From: Mercurialis annua
Taxonomy: Eukaryota > Streptophyta > Magnoliopsida > Malpighiales > Euphorbiaceae
DNA length: 64,000 bases
Reading direction: 5' to 3'
Assembly: GCF_937616625.2 (NCBI RefSeq)
Contig: NC_065570.1
Coordinates: 10,116,001 to 10,180,000, forward strand
Part shown: positions 1-10,792 of the stretch, piece after piece
Position numbering within the stretch: position 1 is the first letter of the stretch
How the letters are laid out: every line of letters starts with the position of its first letter
Position numbers and translations under genes: made by a program
The notes under the pieces: model-generated
The model's database searches: none
The model's input: only the letters and a program-made list of their open reading frames with translations
Told to the model about the DNA's origin: nothing

Positions 1-895
1 GGATAGATGGTTGGGTCTAATGCTTTCCAGCTGAAATTTCCCTTTCTTTTTGGTTATACCATTACAAAATGTTTTACCACTGAGTTTATTGACTTGAATT
101 GCAGATTATTTCCAGAAACTACTGGAACAGGCAGCCCTGTGTTTTTGAAGCTATTGAGTTGCCGCGTCTTCAACATTTGCTAGCTGACTTCCATCATCCT
201 TCTAATCAGAACGATGATTGCTTCTTGCAGCATAACAAGTCTTTTATATTAGATTTTTTGTCTGGGCTTCTTAAAGAGCATTGAGTAACTTCAAATAATT
301 TGCAGCTGGGTAGAATTATTGCCATTCATATGATTTAGGGGACTAAACTTCCTCCTCGCATTCAATTCTTTTTAAGGCTTTTGGTTTGAGATTATATTTC
401 TTATAATTCGGTTTTGGTTCGGAGAGGCATTATTCTTCAAGAAAATAGTGGTTGCCTTTTGTATTTGGAAGAAGATACATCCTTGCATTTTATTTTTCAT
501 TGCCATTTTACTTGGAGAACTCGGTCGCATTTTTAAGGTAGCTGTAACATCATTTGAGTTATGCCGTATTCCTTAGAGCATGTTCAATCAATGGTCGAGT
601 CTTTGCAAGAAACGGTATAGAGTTCTTTGGAATTTGTTTTGTTTCTCATCATTTAGACTCTACGTAAAGCGAGAAATAGACGGATTTTCCAGTTCAAAAC
701 TAGTAGGATTGATAGCCTTATTTTTCATAGCATTAGTAAGGCAATGTTTTTCTACAAGTTGCTTCACCCGACTTTCCCTTTGTCTAGTTTGAAAGTTTTC
801 CGTAGTTTGGATTTCTTTTTCCAATCTTGATTGTATTAGTTTCTTTTCCATCCGCTATTTGTGGGCGAGTTAATTCAAATATTATTCATAAACAA
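1..895 (+). mobile_element. LINE (L1-type) 3' relic, zinc-binding reverse-transcriptase region
   Basis: Decayed 3' part of a non-LTR retrotransposon. Residues read at 99-284, followed by a short stretch near 350 (GTKLPPRIQFF), match the zf-RVT region that follows reverse transcriptase in plant L1 ORF2 proteins. Stops and frameshifts are frequent, so no protein is made. The end near 870-895 carries TATTATTCATAAA before an A-rich run; the same kind of 3' terminus recurs near 8670 and 63370, which points to one LINE subfamily. The 5' part lies outside the window. The family call rests on the PPRIQFF pattern and is fairly secure. Confidence 0.65.
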
Positions 896-899
896 AAAT

Positions 900-1440
900 G
901 GATAGTTTAAAATTTTTATACTAATTTTCACATTTTTTTAATCATTATTTGTTTATTTTTTGTTCATATTTAATTTTTATTTGCTATTTATCATATGTTT
1001 TATCTTAATTTTTTTCATGTGCACTGCTGTCTTTTTTATAAATTTAAAGATAAAAAAATTAACTTAAAACTAATAAGAAATCAACCAAATGTCAACCAAG
1101 TATGAGACAAGGATCAATAAAACAAATTGATATATCATTATTTTGTCTCAACTTCATTTTAATTATTTTAGTTTATTTTATGTACAACATCGTTTTTTTC
1201 GCCAATGCTAAAATCAACCAAATATATCAACCAAAAATTAACTTAAAATTAATTTTAATTATTAATTTTATTTCACATATAATATTATCTTTTTTACCAA
1301 TGTTAAAATTAATAAAATGTCAACCAAAGATCAACATAAAATCAACATACTTTCACGAATTTAAGCTTTTTTTTAATATTTCTTGTCAAATTGAGAGGGT
1401 GAAATGAAACTTTGTTCCTTAAACTTTATCACTTCTTATG
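900..1440. repeat. AT-rich interspersed repeat with CAACCAAATATCAACC-like units
   Basis: AT-rich DNA with recurring ATCAACCAAATNTCAACC-like words and a TTTTTTTCATGTG block followed by TAAATTTAAAGAT. The same order of words appears near 39420-40010, so this is one of two copies of an unclassified dispersed repeat. ORFs here are low-complexity and show no recognisable domain. Confidence 0.45.
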
Positions 1441-2009
1441 ATTTTAATAATATAAAGTTATATAAAAGAAACATGAGCCACGAGGTCACTTGTACATAAG
1501 AGCATTATCATCCGATGCGTATAACTTTGTCAGCTTTTAAATGAGGGACAATTTGTGTACCAATTAGGTACCTTTAGTCTTTATTTTGTATTCTTACTGT
1601 AATAGAAAATATTTTAAATCTAATTTTTTAAATTTTAGTAAAAAGTATTTTAATGTTAAATTAACTACACATAAATGTTTATTTTATAACTTAACATGCG
1701 TATTATATTTACTAAATTAGACGACGTTATTGTTCTTTGATAAAAATAAAAACTTTTACATGAATCTAGTTCGCCACATGTAATTATAAACCATTGACTC
1801 ATTATGTGACAAATGACAATAATAAATATAAGGCTAAAACCATTGTAAAATATTTATACTATTAGTTTTATTTCACTTAATTGTTAATTGTATTGTGCAT
1901 TTAAACAATCCTTTAACTCTTTATTTTATATACTTATAGTCCTTTTACAAACGGAATTACAAAAATCGTCGTTGTTTTAGTAAAAATGAAGCGGCGACGT
2001 TTTATGTCT
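1441..2009. other. AT-rich intergenic DNA, no gene seen
   Basis: No ORF with a recognisable domain, no RNA gene and no clear terminal repeats were found here. It lies between the dispersed repeat on its left and the LTR element starting near 2010. Confidence 0.5.
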
Positions 2010-2211
2010 TGATGGAATAAACAAAATCTCATATAATGAAATAAGACAAAACCTCACATGACCACTTCATACCAAAATCTCATATAGCTAGTTTATAAAA
2101 AAAGCTCATTCAACAAGTCTATATAAAGGCAAATAAACTTATTACTACAGCAAGTTAAACTTTATTACCTCTTTTATATAGCACTTTCTTATATGGAGAT
2201 AAAAACTGAAT
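2010..2211 (+). repeat. Left LTR remnant of the array-bearing element
   Basis: Closely matches 5775-5972, with scattered substitutions. The match resumes briefly after the MITE (2561-2578, AAGCTT region against 5979-5990) and is then lost where a second repeat begins. Confidence 0.6.
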
Positions 2212-2560
2212 GACTTAATGGTAAAAAAAATTCAAACCTTTACAATTTGTTGCAATTATATCCAAACTTTTTAATTTTTGCAATAATATCCAAATTGCAT
2301 TATTTTGTTGCAATAATATCCAAATTGCACTTTTTATGTGAATTTTTTTGAGGTTTGTCATTTTTTGGGACTTTTACTATATTATTATATATCAAAACAT
2401 AATAATAGCGTAATATCTTAATTGAAAACAACAAGTTTATCCATCAATTTGACTATTATTGCTACAAAAAAATGCAATTTGGATATTATTGCAAAAATTA
2501 AAAGTTTTGGATATAATTGCAACAAATCGTAAAGATTTGGGTTTTTTTGACCATTAGGCC
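2212..2560. mobile_element. MULE-like MITE with 9-bp target duplication
   Basis: Inverted repeats of roughly 90 bases: the left arm GACTTAATGGT... and the reverse complement of the right arm GGCCTAATGGT... share the words ACAATTTGTTGCAATTA and AATAATATCCAAATTGCA. The flanks carry a perfect 9-bp direct repeat, AAACTGAAT, at 2203-2211 and 2561-2569. A 9-bp duplication with long arms is typical of Mutator-like elements. It has no coding capacity and interrupts the left LTR of the surrounding element. Confidence 0.85.
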
Positions 2561-2581
2561 AAACTGAATCAAGCTTCAGAG

Positions 2582-2743
2582 TGCTGAGGTGGAGGTCATT
2601 TTACACCAATGAATGAGTGTCACTTCCGCGTCGTGTATAAATTCGGAAAAAAGTGGTAGTTCGTGCATGAAAATGACAAAATGTGAACTGCGTGATTAAA
2701 ATGAAAAAACATGTAAAATTTGTGATTTTTTTTACATTAACCC
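2582..2743 (+). mobile_element. One-armed MITE fragment ending in ACATTAACCC
   Basis: About 160 bases that align with 24718-24880 through GAGGTCATTTTA/AAGGTCATTTTA, CCAATGAATGAGTG, GTGATTAAAATGA-like and TTTTTTTACATTAAC words. Read on the minus strand the end is GGGTTAATGT, like the terminus of the complete MITE at 18838-19155. No opposite arm is present, so this is a truncated copy. Confidence 0.5.
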
Positions 2744-2934
2744 TAAAGAATATATTATTCTTGTTTTAGAGTTATGTGTCTGTGATGATCATTTTGAGAA
2801 TTGCAAATACTATTTAATGTTATATCATGAATTTTTGCACAAACTAATCATTTATGAAGCAGAGGTTGACCAATCATAGTTCCGATTACTCATTAAATTA
2901 AATACAAAATAACACTGGAAAGGAAAGTAAGCCG
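2744..2934. other. Unassigned AT-rich internal segment of the LTR element
   Basis: Short AT-rich stretch between the MITE fragment and the first tandem array. No ORF or motif is recognised. Confidence 0.35.
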
Positions 2935-3270
2935 CCTCTCACAAGCAACACTCAATAAAAAAAAAGAAAACTTTTACAAATGGGCAACATCAAGTATACG
3001 AGAGACACTCGATAAAGAAAAAAACAATTATACAAACGGACAATGTCCCTATACAAGCGACACTCCATGAAAAAAATAAAAATTCTACAAACGGGCAACA
3101 TCCTGTATACAAGCGACACTCAACGAAGAAAAAGAAAAAATCTACAAACGGACAACGTCCAGTATACAAGCGACACTCGGCGAAGAAAAATAAATTCTAC
3201 AAACAGGCAACCTCCCGTTTACAAGAGGCACTCGACGAAGAAAAATAAAAATTCTTCAAACGGGTAACGT
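2935..3270. repeat. Tandem array A (about 60-bp units)
   Basis: About five to six diverged units built around CTACAAACGGGCAAC, TCC(C/T)GTATACAAG and GCGACACTC, each followed by an A-rich GAAGAAAAA run. The ORF at 3043-3267 only reads through the repeat and is not a gene. Confidence 0.75.
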
Positions 3271-3384
3271 TCGTAATTTATTAAGAAATATTTCTCAAAA
3301 GAAACGTCCAAACATATTGAGAAACATTTCTAAAAAAAAAAAACAACCAAACTTATTGAGAAATATTTCTTAATAAGAAATATA

Positions 3385-4025
3385 CAACAAAGGGCAACAA
3401 CCAACATACAAGTGAAAATCGATCAAGAAAAAGGCATAATGCCACAAACGGGCCACATCTCGAAATCATGCGACAATCGATAAAAAAAGGCATAATGCCA
3501 TAATCGGGCCACATCCCGAAATTAAGCGAAAATCGATCAAGAAAAGGCATAATAACACAAACGGGTCACTTCCCAAAATCAAGCGACAACCGATCAAGAA
3601 AAAGGCATAATGCCACAAACGGGCCACATCCCGAAATCTAGCGACAACCAATCAAAATAAATGCATAATGCCACAAACGGGCCACTTCCTAAAATCAAGC
3701 GACAACCGATCAAGAAAAAGTCATAATGCCACAAATGGGTCACATCCCGAAATCAAGCGACAACCGATTAAGAAAAAAGAATAATGCCACAAACGGGCCA
3801 CGTCCCGGACTCAAGTGACAATCCATCAAGAAAAAGGCATAATGACACAAACGGGACACATCCCGAAATCAAGCATCGATCGATCAAGAAAAAGGCATAA
3901 TGCCACAAACGGGCCACATCCCGAAATCTAGCGACAACCAATCAAAATAAATGCATAATGCCACAAACGGGCCACTTCCTAAAATCAAGCGACAACCGAT
4001 CAAGAAAAAGTCATAATGCCACATG
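3385..4025. repeat. Tandem array B (58-bp units) with a recent 290-bp duplication
   Basis: About eleven units of roughly 58 bases with the core GCATAATGCCACAAACGGGC, CACATCCCGAAATCAAGCGA and CAACCGATCAAGAAAAAG. The segment starting at about 3596 and the one at about 3886 are identical for about 138 bases, offset by 290 bases, which is five units. That points to recent segmental expansion. Minus-strand ORFs at 3353-3651 are repeat read-through. Confidence 0.85.
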
Positions 4026-4329
4026 AAGAAATACATTTGCTAAAAACGGATAACGCTCCGAATTCAAGAGACATCCCTATAAAAAAGAGCATATAAAAAA
4101 TAGAAAAGATGAACAATGATAAAAGCTACATATGGGCACTGTCCAAACACAAGAGAAAACTCTAAAATGAACAAACACATGCCACAAAAAGTACCGCATG
4201 AATAGAAGAACCAGACATAAATATCTGCACAATTTAGACCCTCAGGTGGAGAGTGAAATTCTTAGCTCAAGATTCGAGAACAAAATAGAGGAAGGCACAT
4301 GCCCATAAAAAAATTAATATAAAAATATT

Positions 4330-5640
4330 ACACAATGACCGGATCTCTAAAATGATGAGAGATTTAGATGTACAAAGAAAATATTATCTAAAGACCACAT
4401 CTCCAAGATGATGAAAGATCCGAACATGTATAGAAATATTATGTGAAGACGAGATCTCTAAAATAAAAGGAGATCCAGACATACAAGATTATATTATATG
4501 GAAAAGTTGAAGACCGTATCTCCAAAATGATGAGAGATCTGGAAGTGCAAGTAAAATATTATATAAAGAAGTTGAAGATTGTATCTCCAAAATGACGAGA
4601 GATCTGAAAGTGCAAGTAAAATATTATATAAAGAAGTTGAAGATCGCATCTCCTTAATAATTAGAGATCCGGGCATATGAAAATAACAATGAAGAAGTTG
4701 AAGACCAAACCTCCAAAGTAATGAGAGATTCTGGCACATTAGAAGTCGAAGACCGTATCTTTCAGACGATGAGAGATCCGAACATAGAAGAAGATTGTAT
4801 GTCGCTGAAGACCGAACCTCCGAAGTAATGAGAGATTCAGACATATAAGAAGTTGAAGACCATAGCTCTTACGCAATGACATATTTAGACATAGAAGAAG
4901 ATTATATATCGTTGAACCGAACCTCAAAAGTAAAAAACGATTCAGACGCATGTGAAGTTGAAGACCGTATCTCCATAAGTATGAGAGATCCGGGTGTACA
5001 AGAAAAATAATAAAGAAGTTGAAGACTGAACCTCCCAAGTAATGAGAGATTCAAACATGTCAAGTGGAAGACTGTATCTCCAAAATAATGAGAAATCTGG
5101 GTATACGAGAATAACAAGGAAGAAGAAGTGGAAGATCAAACTTCCGAGATAACGAGAAATTCAGATACATGTGAAGTTAAAAATCATATCTTCACAAGGA
5201 TGAAAGATCCAAGCGTACAAGAACAATGATGAAGAAGTTGAATGCCGAACCTCCCAAGTAATGAGAGATTCAAACATATAAAGTTAAAGATCGTATCTCC
5301 ATAAGGATGAGAGATCCGGGTATACAAGAAAAATAATATAAAAGTTAAAGGCCGATCCTCCCAAGTAATGAGAGATTTAAAGATATGTAGTGGAAGACTA
5401 TATTTCCATAATGATGAGATATTTATAAGTACAAGTAATATATGAAGTTGAAGATCATATCTCTAATGAGAGATCCGTCCATAGAAGGAAACTATAAAGA
5501 GTTGAAGAACGAATCTCCAAAGTAAAGAGAGAGTTGAGTATATACGAAGTTGAAAACCGTAATTTTAAAAAATAATTATAGGAGATCCGGAGATATGAAA
5601 GAATAATAAAGCAACGGAAGTTCATATCTCCAAAATTATA
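4330..5640. repeat. Tandem array C (about 55-70-bp units)
   Basis: About 20 diverged units with the core GAAGTTGAAGACCGTATCTC, CAAAATGATGAGAGATCCGG and a variable ACATACAAG tail. Two alternating variants exist: GTATCTCC...GATCC(G/T)G and GAACCTCC(A/C)AAGTAATGAGAGATTC, suggesting a dimeric higher-order unit. The overlapping minus-strand ORFs between 4494 and 5139 are read-through of the array. Confidence 0.8.
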
Positions 5641-5774
5641 AGAGATCTAGATACATAAGAAACTTATAAATGGAAGAGTGAATCTCCGGACAAAGAAAAA
5701 TTTGAACATGAACGTATCATGAATCAAACAAAATATAAATATTTGCAAGATATGATACTGCCAGGGAGAATTAT

Positions 5775-5990
5775 TGATGGCATAAGACAAAATCTCATAT
5801 GATGAAATAAGACAAAACCTCACATGACCACTTTGTACCAAAATCCCACATTGCTAGTTTATAAGGAAACTTACTCAACAAGTCTTTATATAAAGGCAAG
5901 CCAACCTATTACTATAGAAAGTTAAGCATTAATACCTCTTTTATATAGTAATTTCTTATATGGGGATAAATACTAACTTAAGCTTTGGTG
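5775..5990 (+). repeat. Right LTR of the array-bearing element (minimum extent)
   Basis: Direct repeat of 2010-2211. It follows the purine run at 5761-5770. A TATA-like TTTATATAAAGG lies at about 5884. The true LTR may extend to about 6200, but the left copy is broken, so the end cannot be set. Confidence 0.55.
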
Positions 5991-6239
5991 TGGATTTCGG
6001 ACGAAAGTCCCGAGATCTTATCTAACATTATTTGTCTTGTAACTACTCGAAATTTACCTAAGTATCAAGTTTGTCATGAAGGACCCGAAAGACAAGACGA
6101 TCTTGGACCGAATCCATCATGCCTAAAAGGATCAAATATGTAGAAAATAAATTGATAAACGGCTATTTAAATATTAAACATTTATTAAGAATTAAGTAAA
6201 ATAAAAGTTAATATAGTCTAAGGACTCTAGAATAGATTC

Positions 6240-8680
6240 AACCTAAAATAATAATTTATCAATGAATATTAAGGACACGCGATCCTTTACTTTTTAATGT
6301 GATTTCAGAAAGCCAACATGAATTTTTAAAGGGCATAAGTACTTTAGAGTGCTCTATAATTACAAATGAACTTATTCGTATTGCTACTAGAAGGAAGGAG
6401 AAACTTGTTGTAAAGCTTGATTTCCATAAAGCATTTGATAGCATTGATTGAGACTATCTGTTCTTCGATAATGCGTTGTATGAAGTTTCCGAATAAATGG
6501 ACCGCGTGGACATCCCGTAGTTTATCGTCAACGGCCACAGCTGTTCTGGTGAATGGCACCCTGGTTGATCGTATTTCGCCATATCTATTCCTTATTGTCG
6601 TAGAATGTTTGAAGCGCATTTTAGATAAATCAAGGCATTTGGGCTTCACGCAAGGTTTTAGTTATTCAGCTAATCACGAGCCTATTTTGATGTTGTCATT
6701 TGCGGATGACACTATTCTTTACCTACCTTTTGATATTGAGCAGCTAGGGAACTTAACACGGATTCTTCATTGTTTCGAGTTGATTTCGGGCTTAACGATT
6801 AATTTCCATAAAAGCTATATTATGGGTATTAATGTTAATGAGGCATATTTATTATTGGCGTTGCAAAAAGTCGGGTGCAAGATTGATTCTTTTTCTATTA
6901 AATATTTTGGTCTTCTTCTGTCTAATAGAAAGCTTGCTTATGGCTCGTGGGATCATGTGGTCGAGTGATTCAAGTCGTGTTTGCCTTTATGGAAGGGTTC
7001 CCTTCTGTCCCCTACAGGCAGATTAATTCTTATTAAATCTGTCTTGTACAATGTCCTGGTTTATTTTATGTCTTTGTTTGGTATGCTAAGAGCGGTTCAG
7101 AAACAACTAGAATCATACATGATGCGTTTTTTGTTGAAGGGAGATATTTCTAACTGTATTCTAAGTAAGGTATCTTTGAAGGTTGTATGTCAAGATTTTG
7201 AGAAAGGGGTCTGGGAATCTTAAATCTTTGTATTCGATACCAGAGTCTTTTATTTAAATGGGTTTGAAAGTTAAGGACTAATAATGTTGATTCACTTTGG
7301 TCCAATTGCTCCTTTATGATTGACTGGAATTTTCTTATTTTTGGTGATGTGGAGAAATTGTCTTTTATTTGAAAAGGTATTAGAAATCTTTGTTGTAATG
7401 ATTTAGAAGGTTTGAGTGTTTTTATTTCAAACATAAAAATCAAAGTTGGTGCCGAAGATTCAGTTTCACTTTGGCATGAAGATTGGATGAGTAATGTCCT
7501 GAAATCTCTTATGTTTCCCGTCTCTATAATCTTTTTAATAAAAAAACAATATACTATTGTGAATGTTGGGATTGAGGGTTTGAGGTGGAGACGTAGATTA
7601 TAGGGTAATGAGTTGTTTTTAGGTGATTTACAGATCATATTCGGTCTTCTTACTCGAAATTTGCATAGAAAATATTAGTTGTTGCGGAACACAACTGCTA
7701 TGATTTTCAACCCGGCTTCATTTTGTCGTTTTATCGCGATTTTATGAATAATGCAGTTGTTATTAATGGTTCAAGGCAAGGAGTGACTGCTTCTTTTGGA
7801 GGAGCTGCTAGGCCTGGGCGTTTTTCATATGCCTAGCGTTCTCTTCAGAATGCTCGCCACTCTATTATTTAACAGGTCCATGTTTTACCTGCTGGTGAAG
7901 CACGTCAGACTGCTCCAACAATTTTTGAAGCTGCCTAGATCACCCAGATTATAGGAATGTCAAGATTGGATACGAATGTATCAATAAATGATGAAGATGG
8001 TATGTATTGCCACCGAGTTTATCCTCCGTATATGCATGTTTGGAATTCTAAAATTTCACCACAGATTAAGTTCTTTTTATGGATTGTTTTACATGAAAGA
8101 GTTCCTACGCTTGATTTTTTTGTGAGGCGCTCTATTATTCGAGTGGAAATTTATTTGTGTTCTCTCTATGATGTGGTACAAACACAAGAGCACCTTTTTA
8201 TTCATTGTACTTTAGCAAGGGGTATATGAAATATTGTTCTTGAAAAGCTGGACATTGTTTGGGTAGCTCCTTATTCGTTTGTGGAGTTCACGATTCAGTG
8301 GAAGAGCCTCATCCCGTTGAGTCGTCATTAGAGGCTTTGGTAAATTTTCGGTTGTCTTATTGTTTGGGAAATTTAGAAGTGCCAAAACGGTAGAATTTTT
8401 CAAAATAAAAGCTCGGCAAATGAGGATGTGATCTTTAGTTGTTTTACAAGGACAATTTTTCTTTGTAAGTTTTGTGATAGGAAATTCCCTTATTCGGACA
8501 TGAATTAGAAATCCATTTTGTATTCTAGCCTTCTCGGATTTGTAATTTTATTCCTTTTTTCTCTGTTTTCTACGCCTTTAATTTACTTCTTTGTGAGTTG
8601 TTTTTTTGCGCGAAGCTAAGTGTTTAGGTTTTGCTGCTTTTGTCGTTTTTAATGTAATTATTATTCATAAAAATTAATGA
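6240..8680 (+). mobile_element. LINE (L1-type) ORF2 relic: RT to zf-RVT with 3' terminus
   Basis: Degenerate non-LTR retrotransposon. Reverse-transcriptase blocks are readable in order: KLVVKLDFHKAFDSIDW near 6410, the catalytic FADDT within 6417-6968 (residues about 99-103), then FELISGLTINFHKS and GINV. Near 8040-8160, WNSKISPQIKFFLW and ERVPTLD belong to zf-RVT, and a late block near 8340-8430 reads like the C-terminal zf-RVT tail. Stops and frame changes occur throughout. The 3' end is near TTATTCATAAAA at about 8665, matching other LINE ends in the window. Endonuclease sequence is missing, so the copy is 5'-truncated. Confidence 0.8.
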
Positions 8681-8814
8681 ATATTATTAATTAAAAATAT
8701 TTAATTTAATTAAAATTCATATGATATATACTGATCGGTAATCATATTTATCATTGCCATATTGTATGATAAGTGAATAGCTAATATTCTTACATGGGAA
8801 TCTAATTTAATATA

Positions 8815-9221
8815 ATAGCAAATTATTCTATGACCCCTCACGTTTATCATAATTCACAGTTTGATATCCTTATTTGAAAATTAAACGATTTGGTACCTCA
8901 GTTTTGATTTTGTATATTATAAGGCCCTTCTGTTATTTCCGTTAATAATTTAAAATTTACTTTTAAATAATTTGGTACCTCAGTTTCAATTATATAAACG
9001 ATTTGATATCTCAGTTTTAATTATACAAATCACTTGGTATTTTATTTTTAAACGATTTGGTATCTCACATTTCATACAATTAACGATTTAGTACCTATAT
9101 TTAACAGAAAGACCTTATAGTTTATAAAATCAAAATTGAGGTATCAAATCGTTTGATTTTCAAATAAAGGATGTCAAACTGTAAATTATAATAAACGTGA
9201 GGAATTTTAAAGTAGTTTGCT
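8815..9221. mobile_element. MITE with about 115-bp inverted arms and internal direct repeats
   Basis: The left arm (GCAAATTATTC...CCTCACGTTTATCATAATT) pairs with the right arm (AATTATAATAAACGTGAGG...AGTTTGC). Flanking TTTAATATA at 8806-8814 and about 9222-9230 is a candidate 9-bp duplication. The centre holds five or six direct copies of an ACGATTTGGTACCTCAGTTT-like word. It is non-coding. Confidence 0.7.
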
Positions 9222-9230
9222 TTTAATATA

Positions 9231-9655
9231 AATATTTTTCAGAGTCTCACATATTTTTTATCAACGTGGCTTAAAATTAAATAATTTATGATTGAATTTA
9301 ATTGATGATGTATTAGTCGGTTACCACATCAAACGTATGCTTAACCAAGTTCATGCATTTTCATAGAACGTGATGACAAGCTCTTACACGCGATGACATG
9401 ATTTTGGACGGTATATTGAAGATAGAGTTTATCATTTTTTATGTTAATACGTCTTTGTCAAGCTCAACCTGCATCGTTTTCTATGAACTTGTTAAATTTC
9501 AGTATTGGTAATAATGTAAATGTAATCTGATTGGAAACTGAGATTTTTATATATTACTAATTTATTAAATAATCTGATTGAAAAAATATAAACAAACTTA
9601 GTTAGATAATCGGTAATTAAGAGGACACCATGCTGCTTAAAAAATGTACAATACT
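9231..9655. other. AT-rich intergenic DNA
   Basis: No gene, RNA gene or clear terminal repeat is seen. Confidence 0.4.
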
Positions 9656-9659
9656 CTTT

Positions 9660-9880
9660 TTTGACAAGGGAACTTCCGGCGGAAGCCGACTACCTGTTAG
9701 TTTCAAAACTCTACCACCCGGACCTCTCACTTAATGCGAGTCTTTTAACAACTTATTCACAAATACTTCCAATAAGTCTCATTTGTAAAATATGAGATTC
9801 GAACCTGAATTCTCTAAGTCTCATACTTACTGTTCACACTTATGATCAATTGAGGCGACTCGTGGTGGATAAAAAAAATT
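9660..9880 (-). mobile_element. Possible tRNA-derived SINE remnant (minus strand)
   Basis: Reading the minus strand, GTCGCCTCAATTGATCATAA resembles a pol III A box and CAGGTTCGAATCTC at about 9790 resembles a B box, spaced about 50 bases apart as in tRNA-derived SINEs. The remainder contains GCGGAAGCCG and GGACCTCTCAC. No target duplication or clear tail was found, so the call is tentative. Confidence 0.35.
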
Positions 9881-10783
9881 AAAAATACATAAAAAATGAA
9901 ATGAAAAAATAAAAAAATTAATTTAATTTAATTATTGTTGATTTTTTTAGTTTAATCCAGGTTTTATTCAGAAATTTTGACTTCATCATAAGCTGAATTA
10001 ATTAAATTACTCATAAAATATATTATTTTATTATTTCTTCAGAAATTTAAAACAATTTTACAATTTTTTTATAGGGCTTAAATTTATATTTACCTCAAAA
10101 ATTTGAAAATAATTAAGAATTTAATATTGAATTTTATATATATTGATTGTACACCCAGCAGCTCTCTTGGCTCTGCGGAGCATTATATGGCTATATAATG
10201 AATTTATGTGGCTTCTGTCACTATCGAAGACGTCAAAAATTCAACAACATGCGAGAATATGTAGTAGAATCAAATGTTGGCACACTGCATGGAGCAATAA
10301 GGGTTCACTTTTTGTAGCCGACTCTAATCTCCAGTCATTTCAGTTTTACTAAGCGCCATTATCATGTCAATTTTTTTGATAATTAGGAAAGGACAGAGCA
10401 TTTGTGAGAATAATCGAATAATAAATTGCTATCCAGCATTTATATTATTTAAGATATAACTCATTTATAATATTATGTCAATTTTGATCCTCATATTTTT
10501 ACTATAAATTATTAATTAATCAAAATATTTAATCATCCATATATCAACGCTCTTACAAGGTCTAAAACAATGGTTTAAAATGTATGAAATGAATATTGTT
10601 TCTGAAATTTATGTGGTTCCTGAACTTTCAGTACATTTTTTATTTATCCGGTCTTTAAATTTATTATTTATGTTTTTGATTTGAACAAGGATGATTTTGA
10701 ATATTATTAGAAATAATAAATGCAGTATGTCTCATAATAACAGTATTTATGGATATGATTCATCCACTAGTGGTCATTATGTT
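9881..10783. other. AT-rich intergenic DNA, no gene seen
   Basis: The short ORF at 10143-10352 has no recognisable domain and no supporting context. Nothing else stands out. Confidence 0.45.
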
Positions 10784-10792
10784 TTTAACGTC

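Larger units (their letters stand above)
2010..6200 (+). mobile_element. Non-autonomous LTR retrotransposon carrying tandem-repeat arrays
   Basis: Two direct copies of one sequence flank this block. The left copy starts at 2010 and the right at 5775, both with TGATGG(A/C)ATAA followed by AAATCTCATAT, and they run together to ATATGG(A/G)GATAAA about 200 bases on. A purine-rich CCAGGGAGAA precedes the right copy, as a polypurine tract would. The interior has no gag or pol coding sequence. It consists mainly of three tandem-repeat arrays (about 2935-3270, 3385-4025 and 4330-5640). The left LTR is interrupted by a MITE and then replaced by a MITE end, so its PBS is lost. The outer 3' limit is uncertain, and no target duplication could be assigned. 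The LTR call is inferred from the paired termini and the PPT-like run. Confidence 0.6.

Noticed and set aside
3043..3267. ORF of 74 codons with repeated YKRHS units
   Set aside because: It is exact read-through of tandem array A. The periodic peptide simply reflects the DNA repeat.
3385..4025. Regularly spaced repeats that might suggest a CRISPR array
   Set aside because: Units are contiguous and diverged with no unique spacers, and the DNA is plant nuclear. It is a satellite-like array.
4494..5139. Several overlapping minus-strand ORFs with GLQLL-type repeats
   Set aside because: They are translations of tandem array C in different frames, with no conserved frame.
9780..9850. Possible tRNA gene around GATTCGAACC
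   Set aside because: Only B-box-like and weak A-box-like words are present; no cloverleaf with acceptor stem pairing could be built. Kept as a SINE remnant.
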